Source of the DNA: RPQJ01 sp963793005
Lineage (GTDB): Bacteria; Pseudomonadota; Gammaproteobacteria; Steroidobacterales; Steroidobacteraceae
Direction: 5' to 3'
DNA length: 64,000 nt
Assembly: GCA_963793005.1 (NCBI GenBank)
Contig: CAWBYP010000002.1
Location: forward strand, 1,488,001 to 1,552,000
In this document: in pieces, positions 26,884 through 36,467 of the stretch
Position numbering within the stretch: the stretch's first letter is position 1
Layout of the letters: every line of letters begins with the position of its first letter
Made by a program: the position numbers and the translations under genes
The notes under the pieces: generated by a model
What the model was told of the DNA's origin: nothing
Database searches by the model: none
The model's input: the letters and a program-made list of their open reading frames with translations, nothing else

Positions 26884-27462
26884 TCAGGCGGCCCTTGCCG
26901 TCACCGCTTCCCAGTCAACCAGCTTCCAGAACGCCTCGACGTAGCTCGGCCGGGCATTCCGGTAGTCGATGTAGTACGCGTGCTCCCAGACGTCGCAGGT
27001 CAGCAGCGGCTTGTCTTTCGTGGTGAGCGGAGTGGCCGCATTCGAGGTCGAGACCAATGCGAGCCCGCCGCCCTCCTTCTGCACCAGCCACGCCCAGCCG
27101 GAGCCGAATGTCCCGACGGCGGTCTTGGTGAATTCATCGACGAACTGGCCGTAGCTTCCGAACGCGGCCTTGATCTGGTCGGCCAGGCGGCCCTTGGGCT
27201 CTCCGCCGCCGCGGGGCGACAGCCCTTCCCAATAGAACGTGTGGTTCCAGACCTGGGCGGCATTGTTGAACACCGGCCCGGACGATGCGCGAACGATGTC
27301 CTCGAGGGAGGCCTTCTCGAACTCGGTTCCGGGCACCATCTTGTTCAGGTTCGTCACGTACGCCTGGTGATGCTTGCCGTAGTGGAAGTCGATGGTCTCC
27401 GCCGAGATGTGCGGCGCCAGGGCGTCACGGGCATAGGGCAGCGCAGGTAAAAGGATCGCCAT
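26884..27462 (-). CDS. sodB: iron superoxide dismutase
   Basis: This 192-residue SOD converts superoxide to H2O2 and O2 in the cytoplasm. Metal ligands are the His of HYGKHHQAYV, the His of VWNHTFYW, and Asp and His of DVWEHAYYID. The active-site Gln follows the AAQVWNHTFYW form and the FGSGWAWLV motif is that of the iron type. It is a single-domain enzyme of normal length. Periplasmic KatG elsewhere in the window could remove the product only outside the cytoplasm. Confidence 0.95.
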   Translation of the reverse strand: MAILLPALPYARDALAPHISAETIDFHYGKHHQAYVTNLNKMVPGTEFEKASLEDIVRASSGPVFNNAAQVWNHTFYWEGLSPRGGGEPKGRLADQIKAAFGSYGQFVDEFTKTAVGTFGSGWAWLVQKEGGGLALVSTSNAATPLTTKDKPLLTCDVWEHAYYIDYRNARPSYVEAFWKLVDWEAVTARAA

Positions 27463-27614
27463 GTCTTTCTCCAGGGTGAATTCTCGGGAGCCAGCCCGAC
27501 CGCGACGTCACGGATTCGCAACGTCGACAGCGGCGGCAGCGGGCTCGTCAATTACGAGCTCGCCTCTGCATTCACGTTACGATTTCTTACCAAGCGGCGC
27601 AACCGGCGATTTTG

Positions 27615-27620
27615 TATAAT
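27615..27620 (+). promoter_or_regulatory. possible -10 box upstream of otsB
   Basis: A perfect TATAAT sits 79 bases before the chosen otsB ATG. I cannot see a matching -35 hexamer at 16-18 bases, so this is only a candidate. If it is used, the TTG at 27612 cannot be the gene start. Confidence 0.3.
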
Positions 27621-27698
27621 ACGGGACCCAAATCTGGCGGTGGTCGCTCCCGTTGCCTCGCAAGCCGCATACGCGGCGGCGGCTGGCCGGACTCGCCA

Positions 27699-28493
27699 AT
27701 GCGGGCCGCGACGCGACCCGCATCAATTCCACGCGTAGCCCGCACGGGAGGTCGTATTTCCGAGTCGCGGTGGAGTCTTTTCCTCGATGTCGACGGCACG
27801 CTGCTGGAGATGGCGGCGACACCGGATGGCGTCCGCGTCGAGCCGTCGCTGAATGCACTGCTGGCGAGGGTCAGCTCCAGGTTGCAGGGTGCTCTTGCAC
27901 TGGTGAGCGGCCGCCCGGTCACCGACCTGGACAGGTTGTTCGCGCCGGAACGCTGGCCGGCCGCAGGCGTGCACGGGCTGGAGCGACGGGATGCGGCCGG
28001 GCACTGGCACGCGCACCCTCCAGTGGATGAGGCCAGGATCGACAAGGCGCGTATGAAGCTGCGCCAGTTGTCCGCGAGCCTTCCGGGAACGATCGTCGAG
28101 AACAAGGGGCCGTCGGTAGCCCTGCACTATCGGCAGGCGCCGCAACACGAGGAACTGGCGCGTCGCGGCGCCCGTGCCATTGCTCGCGACGTCGGCGACG
28201 ATTTCCACCTGCTCGAAGGCAGGAAGGTCCTCGAGCTGCGTCCCGATGGCGCCGACAAGGCGGATGCGGTCCGCGCATTCCTCGGCGAACCGCCGTTCGA
28301 ATACAGCCGCCCGATCTTCATCGGCGACGACGTAACCGACCGGGCCGCGCTGGCTGAAGTCGAACGCGCAGGCGGACTGTCCGTGGCTGTTGGTGACCGC
28401 GTCCAGGGCATGATGCAGGTCGCGGACCCGCGCGAGGTTCGCGCCTTCCTGGAGGGACTCGCCTTGACCGGAGCGCCCGCGGGATGCGCGTGA
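27699..28493 (+). CDS. otsB: trehalose-6-phosphate phosphatase
   Basis: This HAD-family phosphatase (about 264 residues) dephosphorylates trehalose-6-phosphate to trehalose. Motif I is LFLDVDGTLLEMAATP (DxDGT nucleophile), motif II LVSGRPVTD, the lysine region is GRKVLELRPDGADK and motif IV is FIGDDVTDRAALAE. The ATG at 27699 gives about 24 extra residues before the HAD core; a GGGAGG sits 6 bases before an ATT codon at 27757 and may mark the true N terminus, so the start is uncertain. otsA starts 19 bases after the stop. Confidence 0.9.
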   Translation: MRAATRPASIPRVARTGGRISESRWSLFLDVDGTLLEMAATPDGVRVEPSLNALLARVSSRLQGALALVSGRPVTDLDRLFAPERWPAAGVHGLERRDAAGHWHAHPPVDEARIDKARMKLRQLSASLPGTIVENKGPSVALHYRQAPQHEELARRGARAIARDVGDDFHLLEGRKVLELRPDGADKADAVRAFLGEPPFEYSRPIFIGDDVTDRAALAEVERAGGLSVAVGDRVQGMMQVADPREVRAFLEGLALTGAPAGCA

Positions 28494-28512
28494 GACACAG
28501 GAATTACCCGGC

Positions 28513-30771
28513 ATGCTGGCCGTGCACACGTGGCGGCGGGAGCAGCTTTCGATGATGCGCAGCGTGCTTTTGCGATACCTGTTGCCGGTCGCAGTGGCCG
28601 TGGGCCTGATGGCGTTCGTCGGCGTCCCCTACGTCGACCACGTGCTCGGGGGCTGGTTCCAGACCGACGTTCGAATGCGTGCAAGGCTGGCGATGACCTC
28701 CGTCGGCGAGCCGCTGGCCGTGCTGCTGGATCCACAGGACCCTGCACGCGCCGAGGCGTACCTCGATCGGGTCGCAGGCGACGAGCGCCTGCTGGGATTC
28801 GTCGTCTGCAGGCCGGACGGCGCGACCATCCTGCGCACACAGCAGGTCCCGGCCAGCGTCGCGTGCCCTGACGGCAGCGCGCTGGAGTCGCATTCGGAAT
28901 CACTGCCTCCCCCACGCTCCGACCGGCTCGCCGTCTCGGGCTTCGACCTGACGACTGCATCAGGACAGAACTACCGCGTGCTCGTCGTGCATGACCTCGG
29001 CTACATCGACCGCAGGCAGGCGATGGCGCGGAATTTCATGCTCGCATTCGCGCTGATCGTGGCGGGCGCGCTTGCCCTGGTCGTCGCGTTCGGCATCCGC
29101 ATGCTGCTGCAGAAGTGGGTCCGCCTGCTGGTGGGCGACATCAGCAGCAGGCGATTCCTGGACGACGCGCACTCATCGGGTCCGTCGATGCCCGTGCTGA
29201 TGGAGGTGCGGCGGGCCCTGAGGGAGATGGAGAAAAGCCAGCGACTGGAGATCGAGTTCCTGGAAAACTGGTCGCCACAAGCGCTCCAGCAGGTCGTACG
29301 CGAACAGCTCGAAGCCTGCCCCATGATGGTGGTCTCGAACCGCGAGCCCTACATCCACAATCTCGACGCGTCCGGCATGCCGGTGGTGCAGGTTCCGGCA
29401 AGCGGCATGGTCACCGCGATCGAGCCGATCATGCGTGCCTGCTCCGGCACCTGGATCGCCCACGGCAGCGGCAGCGCCGATAAACTGGTAGTCGATCATC
29501 GCGATCACGTGCGCGTGCCGCCGGACGACCCGAGCTATGACCTGCGACGGGTCTGGCTTTCGTCAGAGGAAGAAGAGGGCTACTACTACGGGTTCTCGAA
29601 CGAGGGGCTGTGGCCGCTGTGCCATCTTGCCTACGTGCGACCGGCATTCCGCGAGGAAGACTGGAAGCACTACGTCGCGGTCAACAAGCGCTTCGCCGAC
29701 GTGGTCGCCAGCGAAGCCGACGGATCGGAACCCGTGGTGCTGATACAGGACTTCCACTTCGCGCTGCTGCCGAAGCTGATTCGTGATCGTGGAGTCAAGG
29801 CCACGATCGCATTGTTCTGGCACATACCCTGGCCGAACGCGGAGACTTTCGGCGTCTGCCCGTGGAAGCGCGAGATACTGCTGCACATGCTCAGTGCAGA
29901 CATCCTCGGATTCCACACCCGCTACCACTGCCAGAACTTCCTCGCGACGGTTGATCGTCTCGTCGAGTGCCAGATAGACCAGGAGCACATGACGATCACC
30001 CACCAGGGTCACGTGTGCCGGGTGAAACCCTACCCGATTTCGATCGAGTGGCCGCCGCGCTGGCTCGCGAACACACCCCCGCACCAGGAGGCGCGCCTGT
30101 CCGTGCGCAGGCGATGGGGCATCGGAGACGACGTCCGCATCGGCGTCGGCGTCGAACGCTGGGACTTCACCAAGGGAATACTCGAGCGCTTCCAGGCTAT
30201 CGAGACGCTGTTCGACAAGCACCCGCAATGGCGCCGACGCCTGACATTCCTGCAGATCGCAGCTCCCTCCCGCAGCAAGCTGCCGGCCTACAAGGCGCTG
30301 CAGGACCAGACGTACAGCGAACTCGAGCGGATCAACTCACGCTTCGGCACGGCCGACTGGAAGCCAATCGTGTTGATCGGCGAACACCAGGAGCCCGCGC
30401 AGGTGTTCGAGCTGTATCGCGCGGCGGACTTCTGCCTGGTCAACAGCCTGCACGACGGCATGAACCTGGTCGCCAAGGAATTCGTCGCGGCACGCGACGA
30501 CGAGGATGGCGTGCTGGTATTGAGCGCGTTCACCGGCGCGGCGCGCGAACTGGTGGAAGCCCTGATAGTGAACCCGTTCGACGTTTCCGAGACGGCCAAT
30601 GCGATCGTCGCTGCGCTGGACATGGACCGCGAAGAGCGGCGCAAGCGCATGCAGCTGATGCGCCAAACGGTTTCGGAGGCCAATGTCTACAGGTGGGCCG
30701 GCCGACTGCTGCTGGACGTGGCGAGGATCCGCCAGCGGCAGACGTTGACCCAGTGGACGGAAGACTCCTGA
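28513..30771 (+). CDS. otsA: trehalose-6-phosphate synthase with N-terminal membrane sensor-like region
   Basis: This 752-residue protein has about 270 extra residues before a normal GT20 synthase. Membrane helix 1 is at about 18-40 (LLRYLLPVAVAVGLMAFVGV) and helix 2 at about 174-198, flanking a periplasmic domain of about 130 residues like those of sensor kinases. The catalytic part starts near VVSNREPYIHN and keeps FWHIPWPNAETFGVCPW, GVERWDFTKGILERF (Arg/Lys phosphate site) and SLHDGMNLVAKEFVA. It transfers glucose from UDP-glucose to glucose-6-phosphate. Synthesis might be tied to a periplasmic signal (inference). Preceded by AGGAA. Confidence 0.9.
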   Translation: MLAVHTWRREQLSMMRSVLLRYLLPVAVAVGLMAFVGVPYVDHVLGGWFQTDVRMRARLAMTSVGEPLAVLLDPQDPARAEAYLDRVAGDERLLGFVVCRPDGATILRTQQVPASVACPDGSALESHSESLPPPRSDRLAVSGFDLTTASGQNYRVLVVHDLGYIDRRQAMARNFMLAFALIVAGALALVVAFGIRMLLQKWVRLLVGDISSRRFLDDAHSSGPSMPVLMEVRRALREMEKSQRLEIEFLENWSPQALQQVVREQLEACPMMVVSNREPYIHNLDASGMPVVQVPASGMVTAIEPIMRACSGTWIAHGSGSADKLVVDHRDHVRVPPDDPSYDLRRVWLSSEEEEGYYYGFSNEGLWPLCHLAYVRPAFREEDWKHYVAVNKRFADVVASEADGSEPVVLIQDFHFALLPKLIRDRGVKATIALFWHIPWPNAETFGVCPWKREILLHMLSADILGFHTRYHCQNFLATVDRLVECQIDQEHMTITHQGHVCRVKPYPISIEWPPRWLANTPPHQEARLSVRRRWGIGDDVRIGVGVERWDFTKGILERFQAIETLFDKHPQWRRRLTFLQIAAPSRSKLPAYKALQDQTYSELERINSRFGTADWKPIVLIGEHQEPAQVFELYRAADFCLVNSLHDGMNLVAKEFVAARDDEDGVLVLSAFTGAARELVEALIVNPFDVSETANAIVAALDMDREERRKRMQLMRQTVSEANVYRWAGRLLLDVARIRQRQTLTQWTEDS

Positions 30772-30807
30772 TGCCGGCAATGAGCCCGGCGGGAATCGCG
30801 CCCCCCT

Positions 30808-32412
30808 CTACGACTCGAGTCCCTGGCTGTCGAGGTATTCGTCGTAGCTGCCAGTAAAGTCAGTGAAGCTTCCATCGGGCCGCAGCTCGATCATGCGCGT
30901 CGCCAGGCCGGCGACGAACTCTCTGTCGTGCGAGACGAAGACCAGCGTGCCCGGGTATTTCTCCAGCCCGATCTGCAGCGACTCGATGGTTTCCATGTCC
31001 ATGTGGTTGGTGGGCTCGTCCAGCAGCATGACATTCGGCCGGGTCAGCATCAGCTTGCCGTAGATCATGCGGCCCTTTTCGCCGCCGGAGAGAACCTTCA
31101 CGGACTTCTTCGTCTCGTCGCCGGAGAACAGCAGCCGGCCGAGCGTCGCGCGGACGATCTGCTCGTCGTCCGCCTTGCCGGTCCAGGTCGACATCCAGTT
31201 GAAGAGGTCCACCTTCGCGTCGAACTCGGCCTGCGGATCCTGCGGCATGTATCCCGGCTGGGCATTCTCCACCCAGGTGATTCGGCCCGAGGTCGGCTGA
31301 AGGTCGCCGGCCAGGCAGCGCATCAACGTCGTCTTGCCGATGCCGTTGGGGCCGATGATCGCGACTCGCTGCTCCGCCTCGATGGTGAACGACAGGTTCG
31401 TGAACACGTCGGCTTCCGCGCCAGGATAGCGGAACGACAAGCCCTCGACCGTTACCGCCGAGCGGTAGAGCTTTTTCGCCTGCTCGAAACGGATGTAGGG
31501 ATTCTGCCGCGACGACGGACGGATCTCCTCGATCTTGATTTTCTCGATCTGTCGTTTTCGAGACGTCGCCTGGCGCGCCTTCGAGGCGTTGGCCGAGAAG
31601 CGACGCACGAACTCCTGAAGGTCGGAGATCTGCGCCTTCGCCTTGGCATTGGCGGCCTCGACCCGCTGCCTGGCCTGCACCGAGGCGAGCATGAAGTCGT
31701 CGTAATTTCCTGGATAGACCTTGAGCTGCTGGTAGTCGAGGTCGGCGATGTGCGTGCAGACCTGGTTCAGGAAATGCCGGTCGTGGCTGATGATGATCAT
31801 GGTCGCGTCGTACGCGTTCAAGGTCCGTTCCAGCCAGCCTATCGAGTGGATGTCGAGGTTGTTGGTCGGTTCGTCGAGCAGCAGCACGTCGGGGCGCGAG
31901 AACAGCGCCTGCGCGAGCAGCACGCGCAGCTTCAGGCCGGGAGGAATCTCCCGCATCGGAAGCTCGTGCTTCGACTCGTCGATGCCTGCGTCGATCAGGA
32001 TTGCACCAGCCCTCGCCTCTGCCGTGTAGCCGTCGTACTCGGCCACCTGGCCTTCGAGTTCCGCGGCCCGCATGTAGTCCTGGTCGGTGGCGTCGGGATT
32101 CGCGTAGATGCGGTCGCGCTCGTGCATCGCCCGCCACAGCTCGACGTGACCCTGCATCACGACGTCCAGCACCCTCTCGTCCTCGTATCCAAACTGGTTC
32201 TGGTTCAACTTTCCCATGCGCAGGCCCGTCTGCAGCACGACTTCACCCGCACTGGGCTCGAGCTCGCGGCCCAGTATCTTGATCAGCGTCGACTTGCCGC
32301 TGCCGTTGGCGCCGATCAGCCCATAGCGATTGCCGTCGCCGAACTTGACCGAGACGTGCTCGAACAGGGGCTTGGCTTCGAACTGGATGGCAAGATTGGT
32401 CGTCGAGAGCAT
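30808..32412 (-). CDS. ABC-F ATPase, YbiT-like
   Basis: This 534-residue soluble protein has two ABC ATPase domains and no membrane spans, which marks ABC-F translation factors acting at the ribosomal E site. The Walker A motifs are GANGSGKSTLIKIL and GPNGIGKTTLMRCL; the Walker B motifs are VLLLDEPTNNLD and VMLLDEPTNHMD. Domain 2 has VLSGGEKGRM, while domain 1 has PPGLKLRVLLAQAL instead of LSGGE, as in YbiT. The linker region (about 235-310) is basic and helical. It converges with otsA. Confidence 0.92.
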   Translation of the reverse strand: MLSTTNLAIQFEAKPLFEHVSVKFGDGNRYGLIGANGSGKSTLIKILGRELEPSAGEVVLQTGLRMGKLNQNQFGYEDERVLDVVMQGHVELWRAMHERDRIYANPDATDQDYMRAAELEGQVAEYDGYTAEARAGAILIDAGIDESKHELPMREIPPGLKLRVLLAQALFSRPDVLLLDEPTNNLDIHSIGWLERTLNAYDATMIIISHDRHFLNQVCTHIADLDYQQLKVYPGNYDDFMLASVQARQRVEAANAKAKAQISDLQEFVRRFSANASKARQATSRKRQIEKIKIEEIRPSSRQNPYIRFEQAKKLYRSAVTVEGLSFRYPGAEADVFTNLSFTIEAEQRVAIIGPNGIGKTTLMRCLAGDLQPTSGRITWVENAQPGYMPQDPQAEFDAKVDLFNWMSTWTGKADDEQIVRATLGRLLFSGDETKKSVKVLSGGEKGRMIYGKLMLTRPNVMLLDEPTNHMDMETIESLQIGLEKYPGTLVFVSHDREFVAGLATRMIELRPDGSFTDFTGSYDEYLDSQGLES

Positions 32413-32545
32413 GAGTGCCCAGGGAGAAGCAGGGAAAGAGGTTCGGCCGGACGAGTGCCGGTCGCGCAGTCTATCCGACTGGACCGCTTGTTTTCGTCAT
32501 TTTTGTCCACATCCGGTGGTATCGACCGCCGCAGGAGAAGAGCAC

Positions 32546-33634
32546 TTGTTCGATTCACTGTTGACCAGCATTCCGGGCGTCGCATCGGCCGACTGGCCCC
32601 GACTCGCCGCGGCGACGGGGGTTGCCGCGATGGTGTTCCTGGCATTGTGGGCCGCACGCCAGCTGGCCGCGCGTAAGTACGCCCAGTTCGCCAGGACCGA
32701 GGCCACCGAAAAACTGGAGATCGTGTCGGCGGCCGCAAGCCGCACCACGCTGGCATTCATGCTCGTGCTGGCGGTCTTTTCCGGGCTTCTGGCCGTCGGT
32801 TTCAAGGTTGGCGTCGACGGCATCCTGCACTCGGTGCTCGCGATAGCCCTGTTCTGGCAGGCCGGCCTGTGGGCCTCGACGGCGCTGGTTGAGTGGCTCG
32901 ATCACCGTCGCAAGGTGACGATCAGCGAAGACAAGGCCGCTGCCAGTTCGATCGGCATCATCCGGTTCGTCGCGCGAACGGCGATCTGGGCCATGGTGCT
33001 GCTGCTCACCCTGGACAACGTCGGCATCGACATCACGGCCCTGGTCGCGGGCCTGGGCATCGGCGGCATTGCGGTCGCGCTCGCGCTGCAGAATGTGCTC
33101 GGCGACCTGCTCGCCTCGCTTTCGATCGCGCTGGACCAGCCGTTCGTGCTCGGCGATTTCCTGGTCATCGGAGACCACATGGGAGCGGTCGAGTACATCG
33201 GCATCAAGTCGACGCGCCTGCGCAGCCTCACCGGCGAGCAGATCGTGATGTCGAACGCCGACCTGCTGTCGAGCCGGCTGCGCAACTTCGGGCGCATGTA
33301 CGAGCGGCGGGTGACGTTCACCATCGGTGTCACGTACGACACGCCGCGCGAGGCCCTGCGCCGCATAGCGCCGGCGCTGCGCGCGATCATCGAGGCACAG
33401 GACGATGTCCGCTTCGACCGGGCCCATTTCGCGAAGTACGGTCCGTATTCACTGGACTTCGAGGTCGTGTATTACGTGTTGAGCCCCGATTTCGGACGCC
33501 ATATGGACGTACAGCAGGCGATCAATTTCCGCATCCACGAGGAATTCGAGGCCATGGGGGTCGAGTTTGCCTACCCGACGCAGACGCTGCTGCTGGCTGG
33601 CGAGGCAGCGCGGGGAATGCCCCCGGGCACCTGA
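32546..33634 (+). CDS. MscS-type mechanosensitive channel (second)
   Basis: This 362-residue MscS relative has an extra N-terminal membrane helix (AMVFLALWAARQLAARKYA) and several helices before the pore helix (ALVAGLGIGGIAVALALQNV). The beta domain has PFVLGDFLVIGDHMGAVEYI and the MSNADLLSSRLRNF motif. TTG 32546 is preceded by AGGAG with an eight-base spacer and is the best start; the frame continues upstream but is antisense to the ABC-F gene. Not closely similar to the channel at 22924, so it is a different subfamily. Confidence 0.88.
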   Translation: MFDSLLTSIPGVASADWPRLAAATGVAAMVFLALWAARQLAARKYAQFARTEATEKLEIVSAAASRTTLAFMLVLAVFSGLLAVGFKVGVDGILHSVLAIALFWQAGLWASTALVEWLDHRRKVTISEDKAAASSIGIIRFVARTAIWAMVLLLTLDNVGIDITALVAGLGIGGIAVALALQNVLGDLLASLSIALDQPFVLGDFLVIGDHMGAVEYIGIKSTRLRSLTGEQIVMSNADLLSSRLRNFGRMYERRVTFTIGVTYDTPREALRRIAPALRAIIEAQDDVRFDRAHFAKYGPYSLDFEVVYYVLSPDFGRHMDVQQAINFRIHEEFEAMGVEFAYPTQTLLLAGEAARGMPPGT

Positions 33635-33709
33635 GCGGGTGCCAGGCGGCATACGGACGGCTGCGTGATACTGTTTATCCATGGGGCCACCCTGGACAGG
33701 CAAATACGA

Positions 33710-35536
33710 ATGATTCCACTGCCGTCACCGCACGCCGCCGCCGCACTGGGCATCACCGTGGTTGCGTTCGCCGCGTTCGCCAGCCCGCGGCTGCGGCTGG
33801 AGCTGGTCTGCCTGCTGCTGATCGCGGTGCTGGCGCTCGCTTTCTACCTGTTCCCGCTCGACGGGACCGGCGGGCTCACCGGCATGGAGATAGCCTTCGG
33901 CGGTTTCGGCCACGAGGCGCTGGTCGCGATCTGCTGCCTGATGATCCTGGGCCGCGGCCTGATGGTCACCGGCGCGCTGGATCCGGCTGCGCGATTGCTG
34001 AGCCGCTTGTGGCGCTACAGCAATGCGCTCGGCATGCTCTGCGCGCTGCTGGTCTGCATGGGTCTCAGCATGTTCATCAACGACACGCCGGTGCTCGTGC
34101 TGACGCTGCCGATCCTGCTGACGATCGCCGTGCGCGCGAACATCGCGGCCTCGCAGACGCTGATGCCGGTCAACTGCGCGATCCTGATCGGCGGCATGGC
34201 GACCACCTTCGGCACTTCCACCAACGTGCTCGTAGTCTCGCTGGCGAGCGACCTCGGCTTGGCACCAATAGGCGTATTTTCGTTCGCGACCATAGCGCTG
34301 ACCGCAGGCCTGGTGGCGCTGCCCTACCTCTGGCTGGTCATGCCCAGGCTGCTTCCCGCCACCGTCAGCAGCGAGTCGGTTGCGGCGCGCGAGTACCGCG
34401 CGGTGCTGCATTCCGGCCCGGGGGGCAAGCCGCCTGCCGCCTCGCCCGCCGAAGCGAAGGCGCGCATCGGTGCCGGCGCGCGCGTGATCGGCGTGCTGCG
34501 GGCCAACGGCGAACTGCTCAGCGAGGACGACGAGTTTCTACTGGACACCACCGACAGCATCGTGATCGAAGGCAGCCTGGACCAGCTGCGGGAAGCCAGC
34601 GAGCAGCTGCGCGCACCGCTCGCGGCCCACACCGTGCTGGACAGCATACGGACGACGGGTGACAAGGAGGTCGAGGACGAGGAAATCGCGGAACTCGTCA
34701 TCGGCGCCGATTCCGGGCTGGTCGGGCGCAGCGTAAAGCAGGCGGAAATCGCCGATCGCTATGGAACGGCGGTCATCGGCCTTGCCCGCGCGACGCCGCT
34801 GGCATCGCAGTCGCATTCGACGCCGCAGCGGGAGCCGCTGCAGGTCGGCGACGTGCTGCTGGTGCGCGGCCCGCGCGCGAAGCTCGCCAGCCTTGAGCGC
34901 AGCGAAGGCGCGCTGCTGCTGCAGGGTGGCGTGGAACTGCCGCGCAGTTCGAGGGCACCACTGGCCCTGGCCATCGTCGCGGCCGTGGTGGTGCTCGCGT
35001 CGACCAAGATGATGCCAATCGCGCTGGCGTCACTGGCGGGCGTGATCGCGATGCTGGTCACGGGCTGCGTGCGATTCGAGCGGCTCGGTCGCGCCCTGAG
35101 CCTGGAAGTGATCGTGCTCGTCGCGGCAAGCATCGCGCTCGGCCGGACGATCGTCGAGACCGGTGCCGCCGAATGGCTGGCGTCGGTCTTTGCGCTGGGG
35201 TTGAGAGACGTGCCGCCGGCAGTCGCGATCGGCGCGCTGATGACATTCGCGGCTGTCTTGACGAATTTCGTTTCCAACGTGGCCGCCGCAGGCATCAGCA
35301 CGCCGCTGGCGGCAAGCCTCGCCATGCAGCTGGGCTCGCCCGCCGAGCCATTCGTGCTGGCGGTACTGTTCGGGTGCAACGTCTGCTACGTGACGCCGAT
35401 GGCCTACCAGACCAACCTGCTGATCATGAGCGCAGCCGGCTACCAGTTCAGGGACTTCGTCCGCGCGGGACTGCCACTGGCAGTCCTGATGGTCGTTACG
35501 CTGTCGATCCTGCTGGTCCGGCGATACGGCCTGTAG
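33710..35536 (+). CDS. SLC13/DASS-type permease with two RCK-C domains
   Basis: This 608-residue protein has N- and C-terminal halves of membrane spans separated by a cytoplasmic region (about 205-410) with two TrkA-C (RCK-C) domains: EDDEFLLDTTDSIVIEGSL and VGRSVKQAEIADRYGTAVIG. Conserved permease hairpins are FINDTPVLVLTLPILL and ILIGGMATTFGTSTNVLVV, matching the SNT-type sodium motif of divalent anion symporters. The substrate could be sulfate or a dicarboxylate. ATG 33710 is chosen because the N-terminal region before it (MILFIHGATL) has no ribosome site. Confidence 0.85.
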   Translation: MIPLPSPHAAAALGITVVAFAAFASPRLRLELVCLLLIAVLALAFYLFPLDGTGGLTGMEIAFGGFGHEALVAICCLMILGRGLMVTGALDPAARLLSRLWRYSNALGMLCALLVCMGLSMFINDTPVLVLTLPILLTIAVRANIAASQTLMPVNCAILIGGMATTFGTSTNVLVVSLASDLGLAPIGVFSFATIALTAGLVALPYLWLVMPRLLPATVSSESVAAREYRAVLHSGPGGKPPAASPAEAKARIGAGARVIGVLRANGELLSEDDEFLLDTTDSIVIEGSLDQLREASEQLRAPLAAHTVLDSIRTTGDKEVEDEEIAELVIGADSGLVGRSVKQAEIADRYGTAVIGLARATPLASQSHSTPQREPLQVGDVLLVRGPRAKLASLERSEGALLLQGGVELPRSSRAPLALAIVAAVVVLASTKMMPIALASLAGVIAMLVTGCVRFERLGRALSLEVIVLVAASIALGRTIVETGAAEWLASVFALGLRDVPPAVAIGALMTFAAVLTNFVSNVAAAGISTPLAASLAMQLGSPAEPFVLAVLFGCNVCYVTPMAYQTNLLIMSAAGYQFRDFVRAGLPLAVLMVVTLSILLVRRYGL

Positions 35537-35567
35537 CCGGCCACCGCGCCGCGTGGTCCATGGGGAC

Positions 35568-36254
35568 CTAGCGGATCAGTCCATCGCGACGCAGACGGTC
35601 CGCCATCGGGGTCATGATGGAGGACATGCTTCTCTCGCGAAAATCGCTGGACTGCGCCTTCGTGTCCATCGTGTAGACGACCCTGGGACCCTCCTTCGTT
35701 GCGTAGACCCTGGTCGTGACCTCGGCCTTGCCCGACAGCGTGGTGACCGGCGGCGTCGCCACGAAGTCCCCGTAGATCACCGGCACTCCGTACATGCCGT
35801 AGTAGCCGTAAGCGTACCCGGAATCCGTCGCCTTGTAGTTCGCGGTGCCACGCGTATCCCTGCCCCCGCCTTCCTCTGCATTCCACTCCCGGGCAACCAG
35901 GCTGGTGGCCACGACGGCATCAACCTTGAGCCACTCGACCGCGTCCTGGATGCTCTCGAGGGTCAGCGGGTCGACCTTGGTCACCGCATCGCAACTCGCG
36001 ACCGCCTTGGTCGTGGCGCCGTTCAGCTTCGCTGCCAGGAACCGCTCCCACTGGCACCGCTGGTCGACGTCATGAGTGATGCCTACGACCAGCACCCGCG
36101 TGAACGTCAGGTCGTGCGGCACGCCTTTCTCCCACGAACCCGTGACCTTGACCTTCTCGGCGGCATGGCCGGTAGAAAGCGACGCTGCGCCAATCAGCAG
36201 CAGCGCGATGAATGTGCGGTTTGTCCCTGGGTGACGGCGGGTCATCTTGTGCAA
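35568..36254 (-). CDS. exported hypothetical protein
   Basis: This 228-residue protein has a signal peptide ending near SLSTGHAAEK. The mature part has a structured region KVLVVGITHDVDQRCQWERF-like sequence with two cysteines (DQRCQWE, VASCDAVTK) and a beta-rich second half that includes YAYGYYGMYGVPVIYG. It resembles small envelope proteins (DUF4136-like) by size and style only. TTG 36254 has GGAG six bases away, and ATG 36245 is also possible. Divergent from the flavodiiron-like gene. Confidence 0.6.
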   Translation of the reverse strand: MHKMTRRHPGTNRTFIALLLIGAASLSTGHAAEKVKVTGSWEKGVPHDLTFTRVLVVGITHDVDQRCQWERFLAAKLNGATTKAVASCDAVTKVDPLTLESIQDAVEWLKVDAVVATSLVAREWNAEEGGGRDTRGTANYKATDSGYAYGYYGMYGVPVIYGDFVATPPVTTLSGKAEVTTRVYATKEGPRVVYTMDTKAQSSDFRERSMSSIMTPMADRLRRDGLIR

Positions 36255-36467
36255 CTCGTGCTCCTGTCAATGGATGTATCGCGGGAGATTGCTGCGCGCC
36301 CGCTTCCGGCATGCCAGCCGGCGAAACGGACGATAGCTTACCGCGCGCCCGGCAAGCGTATCCGGAAAATCGCCGTAGCAGGGTGTACGCTTGATGCAGA
36401 CCCGCGGCGACCGGAGCCTGTAAGCGACCGGCCACAGCGCGTCCCGGGACAACCAGGGGGACCTCAA

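Noticed and set aside
27612..27698. TTG at 27612 as the otsB start
   Set aside because: It lies inside a TATAAT box, and the extra 29 residues have no family similarity.
32893..34662. A 589-codon open frame on the plus strand crossing the MscS and permease genes
   Set aside because: It overlaps two real genes in a different frame and reads as Arg/Ala/Gly-rich filler.
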